This document shows, piece after piece, positions 1 through 7,039 of a DNA stretch of 64,000 bases. The position numbers and the translations under genes were made by a program. The notes beneath the pieces were generated by a model. That model did not search any database. It was given only the letters and a program-made list of their open reading frames with translations, and was not told the DNA's origin. The stretch is from assembly GCA_937136425.1 (NCBI GenBank), contig CAKZON010000069.1:186001-250000 (forward strand). The letters are read 5' to 3'. Numbering within the stretch: position 1 is the stretch's first letter; each line of letters starts with the position of its first letter. The DNA comes from an uncultured Crocinitomix sp. (lineage in GTDB: Bacteria; Bacteroidota; Bacteroidia; Flavobacteriales_D; Crocinitomicaceae).

Positions 1-1062
1 TATAAACCTTTTGAATGGTATGTTGAACAGTATGGACTTTGGGAAAAAGAAGTCAAAAAAAATAAAAAAGATGGTGCCGCTTGGGAAAACATGTATACAG
101 CAGCGCGAATGGCAAAAATAATGTCGCCTGATACAACAGACCGCAACAAATGGTACGGAACAATGGATGAAGTTGTTTCTAAAATGGAAAAAGCAATTCC
201 AAAAACATACGATTATTATCACATCAAATCATGGCATTCAAACATTTGGTCTGAGGACCCTGAAGGTGTAAAAGAAATTGGAAGTTGGGCAGAAAAAGCT
301 TATTCAATTGACCCTAACCGAACAGATGTTTATCCTGACTTAATGAACCTTTATATGATTAATGGTGACACCAATAAAATGGAAGAATTAAGTAAAAAGT
401 GGTTACAATCAGGAGAATTTTCGCCCAACCTTTTAGCCCTTACATATAATATGCTTAATTCAACTGCACCTAATGCAACCTTATTATCTGCAGGAGATAA
501 TGACACTTATCCAGCATTGGCTTTACAATACGGGAGAGGAATTAGACGAGACGTTACAGTTATCAACATTTTCTGTGCTTATGGATCATCACAATATCGT
601 GCTCATCAATTTAAAAAGGCACATATTCCAACACCTAATCAAGAAATGAAAGATCAAGCACAGGTTGTGAATTATATAATAGAAAATCAAGGTAAAAACC
701 CTCTTTATTTTGCTTATGGTAATTACAGTGCATCACAACCTGAACTTAATGATAAAATGTATAATGTTGGTTTAGCACTGCGTTATTCAGAAGAGCCATT
801 TAATAATACTTCAGATGTCATTAACAATTTTGAAAACAAATTTTTACTCGATCATTTAACCTTTAGCACTTCTAATGAGCGCTTTCCTGAGCAAGTAAAA
901 CGCCACAACTTATCATACCTGCCTGGCCTTTTTATTCTTTACGATCATTATGTAACAATACAAGACACAAGAAAACAAGAACAGATTAAAAAAATTATTC
1001 AAACCATTGCGGCAGGCACTTCACATGAAGAAACTGTCAACACCAAATTTGCTAAATGCTGA
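1..1062 (+). CDS. TPR-like protein with GDNDT motif, 5'-truncated
   Basis: The reading frame is open from the first base of the window, so the true start lies upstream; an internal ATG at 91 is not the likely start. About 353 residues remain. The first half is alpha-helical with TPR-like spacing (an SIDPNRTDVYPDL stretch near residue 105). The second half has a GDNDTYPALALQYGRG motif near residue 165 followed by RRDVTVINI. From memory, this resembles the soluble C-terminal part of Bacteroidota DUF2723 membrane proteins, which carry a similar GDNDTFP...RxDVxVxN stretch. The upstream part might therefore hold membrane segments, but this cannot be seen here. A strong terminator-like hairpin follows the stop. 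Function unknown. Confidence 0.75.
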   Translation, partial: YKPFEWYVEQYGLWEKEVKKNKKDGAAWENMYTAARMAKIMSPDTTDRNKWYGTMDEVVSKMEKAIPKTYDYYHIKSWHSNIWSEDPEGVKEIGSWAEKAYSIDPNRTDVYPDLMNLYMINGDTNKMEELSKKWLQSGEFSPNLLALTYNMLNSTAPNATLLSAGDNDTYPALALQYGRGIRRDVTVINIFCAYGSSQYRAHQFKKAHIPTPNQEMKDQAQVVNYIIENQGKNPLYFAYGNYSASQPELNDKMYNVGLALRYSEEPFNNTSDVINNFENKFLLDHLTFSTSNERFPEQVKRHNLSYLPGLFILYDHYVTIQDTRKQEQIKKIIQTIAAGTSHEETVNTKFAKC

Positions 1063-1100
1063 TTTTATTCTCTTTTGTAAGTAAGTAAGCCTGAGAATAA

Positions 1101-1140
1101 GGAAAGGGTCTAGATTAGTCTAGCTCCTTTCCATTTTTTT
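1101..1140 (+). terminator. Rho-independent terminator-like hairpin abutting a sigma gene
   Basis: GGAAAGG (1101-1107) pairs with CCTTTCC (1126-1132). An inner CTAGA (1110-1114) pairs with TCTAG (1119-1123) around a four-base loop. A run of seven T follows at 1134-1140. It fits a terminator for the upstream gene, but the T run ends directly at the ATG (1141) of the sigma factor, so it could also attenuate that gene. Confidence 0.75.
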
Positions 1141-1692
1141 ATGAAGAACTATAAAAACCATACAGACGAAGAGTTAATGTCCTTTATTCAAAAGGGGAAA
1201 GAGGCTGCGTTTAATGAATTGTATGCACGATACAGTAATCGATTATTGCATTTTATGTATCGCATGCTAGGGCAAGACGAGGCAAAAGCACAAGATTTTT
1301 TGCAAGACCTTTTTCTTAAAATAGTCAACGACCCTTGGAAGTTTGATTTAGGAAAAAACTTTAAAACATGGGTTTTTACCGTTGCTGCCAATCAGTGTAA
1401 AAACTCTTATCGTCAAAAAAATAAAGCCGCGGTAAATATTGACCAAATTGCAGAAATATCTGCCACTGACAATACCAACTCAATTGATAACGCAGCTTTT
1501 AAAACAGAGTTGAAACAACGCCTTAACGAACTACCACCGGTTTATAAAGAAGTTTTTATTCTTCGTTATCATGAAGGGCTTTCGTTAAATGAAATTGCCC
1601 TTGTGGCTAATTGCCCATTAGGAACGGTAAAGTCACGATTACATAGTGCTACAAAGGCACTCTCAAAAAAATTAGTTCACTATCAACATTAA
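1141..1692 (+). CDS. ECF RNA polymerase sigma factor
   Basis: This 183-residue protein is an ECF (group 4) sigma factor, which recruits RNA polymerase to a small regulon. Region 2 spans about residues 22-65 (FNELYARY, then QDEAKAQDFLQDLF). Region 4 spans about 130-175 (LPPVYKEVFILRYHEGLSLNEIA and GTVKSRLHSATKAL). The length is typical and there is no extra domain. The ATG at 1141 gives the usual N-terminus for the family, yet the bases just before it are the T run of a terminator-like hairpin and no ribosome-binding site is visible. The next gene starts 4 bases after its stop and looks like the cognate anti-sigma factor, so the two are probably one transcription unit. The stimulus is unknown. 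Confidence 0.92.
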   Translation: MKNYKNHTDEELMSFIQKGKEAAFNELYARYSNRLLHFMYRMLGQDEAKAQDFLQDLFLKIVNDPWKFDLGKNFKTWVFTVAANQCKNSYRQKNKAAVNIDQIAEISATDNTNSIDNAAFKTELKQRLNELPPVYKEVFILRYHEGLSLNEIALVANCPLGTVKSRLHSATKALSKKLVHYQH

Positions 1693-1696
1693 AGTT

Positions 1697-2338
1697 ATGA
1701 AACACGATTTAAGCGATTTATTGGATCAAAAAGACTTTGAAGACTTAACAATGAATGAGCGCAACTTTGTGCTTTCTGAAATATCAGAGGAAGCGTATAA
1801 TGAACAGCGAGAAACAATTGTTATGGCACAATTAATTATGGCAGATGATGCCTCAAACTTGCGCGCTAATCCTTCTATTGCTATTGCTGCTAGCACGGCT
1901 TTGCAACAACGTAAAAAAACTGGTGTTTTTGCAATATTTACACATAAAGTTCCTACTTGGGCAGCAGTGGCAGCTTGCGCTTTATTGTTTACTTTATTCA
2001 ATTATTCTGGCATTTTTGGACAATCTGTAGAAAAGAATCACGTTGCAGATGTCTCTTCTATTGATACTGTTTATATTGAAAAAATAATTACAGAATTTCG
2101 AGATTTAAAACCTTTTCAGGAAAAACCCGTTTCCAATAAAGTTCAACCTCACAATTCAGAAAACCTGGCACAAGTATCTGCTCCACCCAAGCCAGATAAA
2201 ACGCCTACCTATTCTGACGAAATGTTAAATGCAGAACAAATTAATTATACAGCACTTTTGCAAAATTACAGTTCGTCAAATGGTGTTTCATTACAAAACG
2301 ACTCCATAACACGAATGGTAAACCGCACAGTTTATTAG
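1697..2338 (+). CDS. probable anti-sigma factor, single-pass membrane protein
   Basis: A 213-residue protein with a cytoplasmic N-terminal region of about 85 residues (LSDLLDQKDFEDLTMNERNF, typical of Bacteroidota anti-sigma-like proteins), one membrane helix at about residues 86-106 (VPTWAAVAACALLFTLF), and a periplasmic tail without a recognisable fold (proline- and serine-rich, 115-213). Its position 4 bases after an ECF sigma gene is the main evidence for an anti-sigma role; no zinc-binding ZAS motif is seen. It would hold the sigma factor at the inner membrane until a signal releases it. The call rests on context and topology rather than on a recognised domain. Confidence 0.7.
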   Translation: MKHDLSDLLDQKDFEDLTMNERNFVLSEISEEAYNEQRETIVMAQLIMADDASNLRANPSIAIAASTALQQRKKTGVFAIFTHKVPTWAAVAACALLFTLFNYSGIFGQSVEKNHVADVSSIDTVYIEKIITEFRDLKPFQEKPVSNKVQPHNSENLAQVSAPPKPDKTPTYSDEMLNAEQINYTALLQNYSSSNGVSLQNDSITRMVNRTVY

Positions 2339-2381
2339 CAAGTAAAAAATACTTATTGTAAAAAGACAGTCTTAAAATTAA

Positions 2382-2446
2382 GTTGCATACCTGGCAACCG
2401 TAGGGGAAAATAAACAGTTATATGTAATAGATATGAGCTGTTATTT
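2382..2446 (+). other. hairpins in the leader between anti-sigma and YGED genes
   Basis: GTTGC (2382-2386) and GCAAC (2394-2398) form a perfect 5-bp stem with a 7-base loop ATACCTG, followed by a G run (GTAGGGG) that could pair with the loop ACCT. A second imperfect, AT-rich hairpin follows (AACAG...CTGTT, roughly 2413-2446). This might be a structured 5' leader of the gene at 2533. No known riboswitch class was recognised. Confidence 0.3.
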
Positions 2447-2532
2447 ATTGAACTAAGTCACTATTTCTCAAAATGCTAGTCCTTGTTCAATTTTTTTGAT
2501 AGCTTTATAAAACCAAAAAAACTAGTACCCCT

Positions 2533-2868
2533 ATGAAAAAACAACTTCTAATTGGAGCTACAATTCTTGCTTTAGGAATTATAGGTTTAACAAGTTTCCA
2601 ATCGGAGACAAACGAATCAGATGTAAAATCAACCGGAAATACTGCTTGTGAAGTTTACGGAAAAATCAAAATTGTAACCTATGGTGAAGACTATAAGGTT
2701 AAGAAAGTAGATTATGGTGAGGACGTAAAAGTGAAGTGGGTAGATTACGGTGAAGATGACCAAGGAGAATGGAAAGAAGTAACCTATGGTGAAGATTTCA
2801 AAATCAAATGGGTTGACTACGGCGAAGATTTTAGCATCAAAATTGTTACTTACGGCGAAGGCTGCTAA
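2533..2868 (+). CDS. small exported protein made of six YGED repeats
   Basis: A 111-residue protein with a signal peptide (residues 1 to about 22, basic MKK then a hydrophobic core). From residue 42 onward it is almost wholly repeats of the form K-x-V-(T/D)-Y-G-E-D-(F/Y)-K-(I/V), with the tyrosines at residues 50, 61, 72, 85, 96 and 107. Spacing is 11 residues except one of 13. Hydrophobic and charged residues alternate, so a small beta-structure is likely. It ends in Cys, with another Cys at residue 39, so a disulphide between the ends is possible. The pattern recalls the repeat organisation of DUF6150-type proteins, but this is from memory. Function unknown. It lies downstream of the sigma/anti-sigma pair and could be a target of it. 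Confidence 0.75.
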   Translation: MKKQLLIGATILALGIIGLTSFQSETNESDVKSTGNTACEVYGKIKIVTYGEDYKVKKVDYGEDVKVKWVDYGEDDQGEWKEVTYGEDFKIKWVDYGEDFSIKIVTYGEGC

Positions 2869-2997
2869 GCAATAAAAGCAATTTCCCTATCGTTTTATTT
2901 TGGTTGTATTAATTAAATGCAGCCTGTTTTTCTGTGCCATTTTAAAGCTATCTTGAACAATTACTTAATGCAATTGTTTTTAAGGTAAATCAACCTT

Positions 2998-3456
2998 ATG
3001 GCCGCACGCATTATTTTATTTTTGGTAATCAACTTTGTTGGATTAGCATTGGGCGGTTTATTTACTGGTACAGGAACACAATCTAGCTGGTATACTAACC
3101 TAAACATTGCTCCATGGACACCACCAGGTTGGGTTTTTGGTGCGGCTTGGACCACAATCATGATTTGCTTTGCCATTTACATGGCCTATGCTTACCAAAA
3201 TAGTTCTAATAAAAGCTTATTAATTGGTTTATTCGCTCTTCAATGGATTTTGAACTTTGCATGGAACCCCGTCTTTTTTAAATACCAGGCAGTCTTAATG
3301 GCGCTCATTATAATCGTATCGTTAACAGTTTTAGTGGGCGGTTTTCTTTTTTACGGAATTTTAGAATTAAAGGGCAAAGCATTGCTAGTACTACCCTATT
3401 TTGTTTGGCTAATTATTGCAACCTCATTAAACGCATATATTTATGTCAAAAATTAA
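2998..3456 (+). CDS. tspO: TspO/MBR family membrane protein
   Basis: A 152-residue polytopic protein of the tryptophan-rich sensory protein family (TspO, related to the mitochondrial peripheral benzodiazepine receptor), which binds porphyrins and is linked to stress responses. Diagnostic features are WYTNLNIAPWTPPGWVFGAAWTTIM (about residues 34-58) and ALQWILNFAWNPVFF (about 80-94), together with five hydrophobic helices. Length is normal for the family. The ATG at 2998 is used. A 7-bp inverted repeat (AACAATT at 2956, AATTGTT at 2972) lies just upstream and may be an operator. A small c-type haem protein follows 29 bases downstream. Confidence 0.93.
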   Translation: MAARIILFLVINFVGLALGGLFTGTGTQSSWYTNLNIAPWTPPGWVFGAAWTTIMICFAIYMAYAYQNSSNKSLLIGLFALQWILNFAWNPVFFKYQAVLMALIIIVSLTVLVGGFLFYGILELKGKALLVLPYFVWLIIATSLNAYIYVKN

Positions 3457-3485
3457 AGTGGCATTTCTTTTGTACCTTTAACTAC

Positions 3486-3815
3486 ATGCGATTTTTTATC
3501 TTCTCTTTTTGTATTTTATTGATGCTATTTTCTTTTACTCAAAAGAACTTTGATTCGTCTTATACCGTTTATCAACCTTCTGCAGATAGTTTGAAAATAG
3601 CTGCGCTTACAGTTTTAGAAAACAACTGTAATGAGTGCCACAGCAAAAAGAAACCTGCCTACTATTTCACCACTAAAACCATGGACTACTTTGTGGCAGA
3701 TATCAATAAAGAAGTTTTTATTAAGGGTAAAATGCCTAAAGGAAAAAAGAATAAGTTAACACCAGAGGATAAAGAAACGCTAAGACTTTGGGTGGAGCAA
3801 AAAATGAAAAGTTAA
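3486..3815 (+). CDS. small exported c-type haem protein
   Basis: A 109-residue protein, counted from the ATG at 3486, which directly precedes a signal peptide (MRFFIFSFCILLMLFSF). A longer reading from 3405 would overlap tspO and lacks a signal. A single haem-binding motif CNECH sits at residues 48-52, and a Met in GKMPKG near residue 85 could be the sixth haem ligand. The C-terminal LTPEDKETLRLWVEQ helix is typical of small cytochrome c-like haem domains. It is probably a periplasmic electron carrier or haem sensor. Its stop overlaps by three bases the stop of the convergent lipoprotein gene. Confidence 0.8.
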   Translation: MRFFIFSFCILLMLFSFTQKNFDSSYTVYQPSADSLKIAALTVLENNCNECHSKKKPAYYFTTKTMDYFVADINKEVFIKGKMPKGKKNKLTPEDKETLRLWVEQKMKS

Positions 3816-4327
3816 TCTTTCCTTAATTTATATTGCAACGTAAATAAATTATAAGTACTTGATTCTGTATAGCTAATCATATCTTGATCTCTATCAAAAT
3901 GTACTACTGTCACATCTATAATTAAAGAGTCACTCATGGATCCAGTAAAGGCAACATTAAAATCACTTTCGCTGTAAATTAATGTGCTATCTAAAACAAA
4001 GTCTTCCTCAAAATTAGGATACCAAAAGTCCACATCTTCTGCACTAATATTTAAAACATTATCGATTGTGTTTTCAATAATTGCTAACGCAGGCCTAACC
4101 GTATCATTACTAGAATAATTCCAAGTGCTCCAGTGCGATTCTGTAAGCGGTCCAGAATAATGCCATTTTTCGTATTGATAATTTTCAACACCCGTATAGT
4201 TGCCCTCCAAATGCTTAACCGTAAATGGTTCAGTAATAACTGGAGGTTCTACAATAATATTTGGATCTTTTCGACAGCTTAAAATAGCACCTCCCGTTAC
4301 AATAAGTAATATGATTATCAGCCTCAT
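3812..4327 (-). CDS. lipoprotein of unknown function
   Basis: A 171-residue protein, counted from the ATG at 4327. A classic lipobox ends at Cys18 (GGAILSC), so the mature protein is probably lipid-anchored. The rest is beta-rich with many aromatic residues (NYQYEKWHYSGPLTESHWSTWNY is paraphrased here as an N/Y/W-rich block near residues 50-70). No family was recognised. The methyltransferase gene upstream ends 38 bases before this start, so the two may be cotranscribed. Confidence 0.75.
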   Translation of the reverse strand: MRLIIILLIVTGGAILSCRKDPNIIVEPPVITEPFTVKHLEGNYTGVENYQYEKWHYSGPLTESHWSTWNYSSNDTVRPALAIIENTIDNVLNISAEDVDFWYPNFEEDFVLDSTLIYSESDFNVAFTGSMSDSLIIDVTVVHFDRDQDMISYTESSTYNLFTLQYKLRKD

Positions 4328-4364
4328 AAGTTTGTTATGATGCAAATTAATCAAAAAATACTTG

Positions 4365-4949
4365 TTACCCAACTTTAGTTAAAACAAGCGTTGTCATTGA
4401 ACGTAATTCTTCAACCAAAACAGATTTAACAGGCTCTAGCTGCTCAAACCCAATTGTTGTTTTTACTTGATCTAATAAATCCTTAGTCAACAAAAAACGT
4501 TCGTAACCGTCTTGCTGTAAAAAGCGTCCATTTCCTACCTCCGTATAATTCTCTGGCAAGCCAAATTTTGAGGTCATACGAATAAATAAAATACCACCGG
4601 GTTTAAGCACTCGGTGCATTTCCTTCATCATTGCTAAAAAATGCTTTGGAGATTCAGCAAAATGTAGCACTGCATTACAAATTACATGGTCAAATTCATC
4701 ATTCGCATAAGGCATATTTTCAACTGCAGCCACCTTAAAGCAGGTTTCAGGCAATCCTGTGTAAGGTGGAGACTCTTGTAGCATTTCTTCATTTGTATCG
4801 CAGCCTTGTACGTTATAGTTGTTATTAGCAAACCAGCGCATGTTTCTTCCGCGGCCACAGCCTGCATCCAAAATTTTATGTTCTGGTAAAAACCTTCCTT
4901 TAATGATTTGATCCAACAAATAAATATCTGTCCCTTTAATCTCTTCCAT
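4365..4949 (-). CDS. class I SAM-dependent methyltransferase
   Basis: A 194-residue protein, counted from the ATG at 4949; a TTG at 4964 would add five residues. Motif I of the Rossmann-type methyltransferases is LDAGCGRG at residues 27-34. The acidic motif II is GCDTNEEML, followed by a DHVICNAVLHFAES stretch and the post-motif EMHRVLKPGGILFIRM, which is typical of the Methyltransf_11 family (UbiE/COQ5-like). The substrate cannot be told from sequence. It is cytoplasmic. Confidence 0.85.
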   Translation of the reverse strand: MEEIKGTDIYLLDQIIKGRFLPEHKILDAGCGRGRNMRWFANNNYNVQGCDTNEEMLQESPPYTGLPETCFKVAAVENMPYANDEFDHVICNAVLHFAESPKHFLAMMKEMHRVLKPGGILFIRMTSKFGLPENYTEVGNGRFLQQDGYERFLLTKDLLDQVKTTIGFEQLEPVKSVLVEELRSMTTLVLTKVG

Positions 4950-5024
4950 AATAATGCTTTTCAAAAAATTAAATTTACCCCTTTTCTAGTCTAAAACTTG
5001 CTCTTTTCACGAATTATACTGTAA

Positions 5025-6149
5025 TTGACAATAATCAAATTGCTATCTGTGAGAAAAATTGTTTTGTCTTTGTTATTATTCCTCTGGTTCAGCGTAATTT
5101 ATGCGCAAGATAATACAACGTCAGACCACTTTCTAAATAAAGCATATTCCTGTATCGTTACTTCTCCTGATTCTGCACTACATTATGCTGACAGTGTTTT
5201 AGCAAATAATCAGGCTTTATTCGAACAACGAATCAACGCATTTACAATTAAAGGAATTGTATATAAAAACAAAGGTTTTTATGACTTAGCGACAAACAAC
5301 TATATCAATGCGCTACAAAATGCCGTGCAATCCAATGACAAAGGACGAATTTCTGTATGCCTAAATAATATTGGTGTAATTTTCAAAGCTCAAAAAAACT
5401 ATCCATTAGCGGTTAAGTATTTTAAAGCATCCATTAAAATTGAAGAGCCTTTAAACAATCCGCTTCAATCATCCATCCGCTATTACAACTTGGCAGAAAC
5501 ATATCTGGAGCAGGATAGTACATTATTAGCGAATCTCTATTTTACAAAATCTATGCTAATTGAAGAGCAAGAATCTAATTTAGAAGGAATAATTTATGGA
5601 AACTACGGACTAGCATTAGTCGAATTGAAAAGAGAGAATTTAGCAACGGCAAAAAAGCAAATGTTAACCTCTCTTGCCATGATTGATTCAAGTTCTTTTG
5701 TTGAGATTAAATTTAATATCACAAATGCGCTTGGCGAAATTTATGCGCTTGAAAACAGTCTTGATTCTTCTAATCATTATTTCCAAATGATTCAAAACTA
5801 TGATCGAAAAAATGACTTTTTAGAAATGTGGATTGCCTCATGCGACGGTTTAGCAAAAAACCACTACGAACTTATGCATTATAAAAAAGCATATGATTAT
5901 AAAAACACGCATGACTCGCTTAATACGAATATGCTTAATGTTATTGCTAATCAAAAAATAGAAGAACTCAGCTACCTTTATAATTTCTCTATTAAGGAAA
6001 AAGAAATTGCACAATTAAAACATAATAAACAAAGCTTGACTGAGAAAAAAGAAATGGCGAATGATTTGCTTATCTTCATATTATTCAGCGTATTTTTAGT
6101 TTTAATTGCCTTAATTATTCGCCGAGTGGGTAAAAATACGCATGAATAA
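5025..6149 (+). CDS. TPR protein with signal peptide and C-terminal membrane anchor
   Basis: A 374-residue protein. No in-frame ATG exists near the start; a TTG at 5025 or a GTG at 5049 must be used. The GTG gives the better signal peptide (RKIVLSLLLFLWFSVIYAQ). The body (residues 35-310) holds about six TPR-like helical repeats (NNIGVIFKAQKNYPLAVKYFKAS and similar). A charged coiled-coil stretch (EKEIAQLKHNKQSLTEKKEM) leads to a single membrane helix at about 346-366 and a short basic tail. The architecture resembles the periplasmic TPR halves of Bacteroidota signalling proteins. It overlaps the following LytTR gene by 8 bases, which strongly suggests that the two products act together as sensor and regulator. 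Confidence 0.85.
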   Translation: MTIIKLLSVRKIVLSLLLFLWFSVIYAQDNTTSDHFLNKAYSCIVTSPDSALHYADSVLANNQALFEQRINAFTIKGIVYKNKGFYDLATNNYINALQNAVQSNDKGRISVCLNNIGVIFKAQKNYPLAVKYFKASIKIEEPLNNPLQSSIRYYNLAETYLEQDSTLLANLYFTKSMLIEEQESNLEGIIYGNYGLALVELKRENLATAKKQMLTSLAMIDSSSFVEIKFNITNALGEIYALENSLDSSNHYFQMIQNYDRKNDFLEMWIASCDGLAKNHYELMHYKKAYDYKNTHDSLNTNMLNVIANQKIEELSYLYNFSIKEKEIAQLKHNKQSLTEKKEMANDLLIFILFSVFLVLIALIIRRVGKNTHE

Positions 6150-6882
6150 GTGGTTTGTTAAATATCGTCCTTTAAAACTGGCAATCATATTTGCGCTTTA
6201 TTTTTTGCTGTTCATATTATTGATTAACCCTTTCAGAAACTACAGAGGTGTTGCTGAAGGAAACTTAATAAATGCCGTTTTGGCAGCAACAATTGTCTTT
6301 TTCTTGATTTTTGCAATTTATTTTTTCCTTCAAAGAATAAACTTAATTTTTGCAAGACTCTTTTCCATCCCAGTTGTTTTTTTTATTTCTCTTTATTTTT
6401 TGTATTCAACCGCAAGCACTGTTAATTTATATGAGGTCTTAATAATGGCAGCGGCAGCCTCAATCGTTCCTGTTTTTTTCGAGTTAATTTTTTCAGAAAA
6501 AGCCAATCAAAGTGAACACCAAAATGTAGCAAACAAAACCAAAGAATTACTCCATTTAAAAGGAACAAATCAACTTGATTCCTTATCTGTACTACCAGAA
6601 AATATTGTTGTTATTGAAGCAAATGATAATTATGTTAACATCAATTATTTAGATGAAAATAAAATCAAGAAAAAAATGCTGAGAGCAACATTAAAAAATA
6701 TTGGTTTACAGCTTGAAAATGAAATTGGATTTGAAAAAATACACCGATCAGTGATCATTAATAAGAATTATTTAAAGGTAGTAATTGGAAAATCTCAACA
6801 AAAGAAAGTTGTAATGGAACACCTTCAAAATGAATTTCCAGTATCGCGTCATTTTGATCTTGATAAAATTTCAAAACTGTAA
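6142..6882 (+). CDS. membrane-bound LytTR transcriptional regulator
   Basis: A 246-residue protein with four hydrophobic helices in the first 115 residues and a LytTR DNA-binding domain at about 145-246 (VVIEANDNYVNINYL, FEKIHRSVIINKNYL, FPVSRHFDLDKI). LytTR domains bind DNA through a beta fold and usually sit behind a receiver domain. Here the receiver is replaced by membrane helices, giving a one-component membrane regulator. It overlaps the TPR gene by 8 bases. A phosphorylation-free pathway from the periplasmic TPR protein to this regulator is an inference. The giant T9SS protein downstream is a possible target. Confidence 0.88.
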   Translation: MNKWFVKYRPLKLAIIFALYFLLFILLINPFRNYRGVAEGNLINAVLAATIVFFLIFAIYFFLQRINLIFARLFSIPVVFFISLYFLYSTASTVNLYEVLIMAAAASIVPVFFELIFSEKANQSEHQNVANKTKELLHLKGTNQLDSLSVLPENIVVIEANDNYVNINYLDENKIKKKMLRATLKNIGLQLENEIGFEKIHRSVIINKNYLKVVIGKSQQKKVVMEHLQNEFPVSRHFDLDKISKL

Positions 6883-7039
6883 AAAAAGCTTAATCCATAA
6901 CTAGCTTTTCGCCACAAAACCCCATACTTTCGCCCCATACCCTAGCAATTCAAGGCTTTTATAGGCATTCTACCACAAAAATTTTCAAGGTCTTTAAACA
7001 CGCGGTAAATTGTGTTTTCGAACAATTGAAACAGGTTTT

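Noticed and set aside
2982..2997. AAGGT...ACCTT element just before the tspO start
   Set aside because: Only five paired bases; it cannot be distinguished from chance.
6883..6910. AAAAGCT...AGCTTTT hairpin after the LytTR gene
   Set aside because: The stem is seven AT-rich pairs and the T tract is only four bases, so it is too weak to call a terminator.
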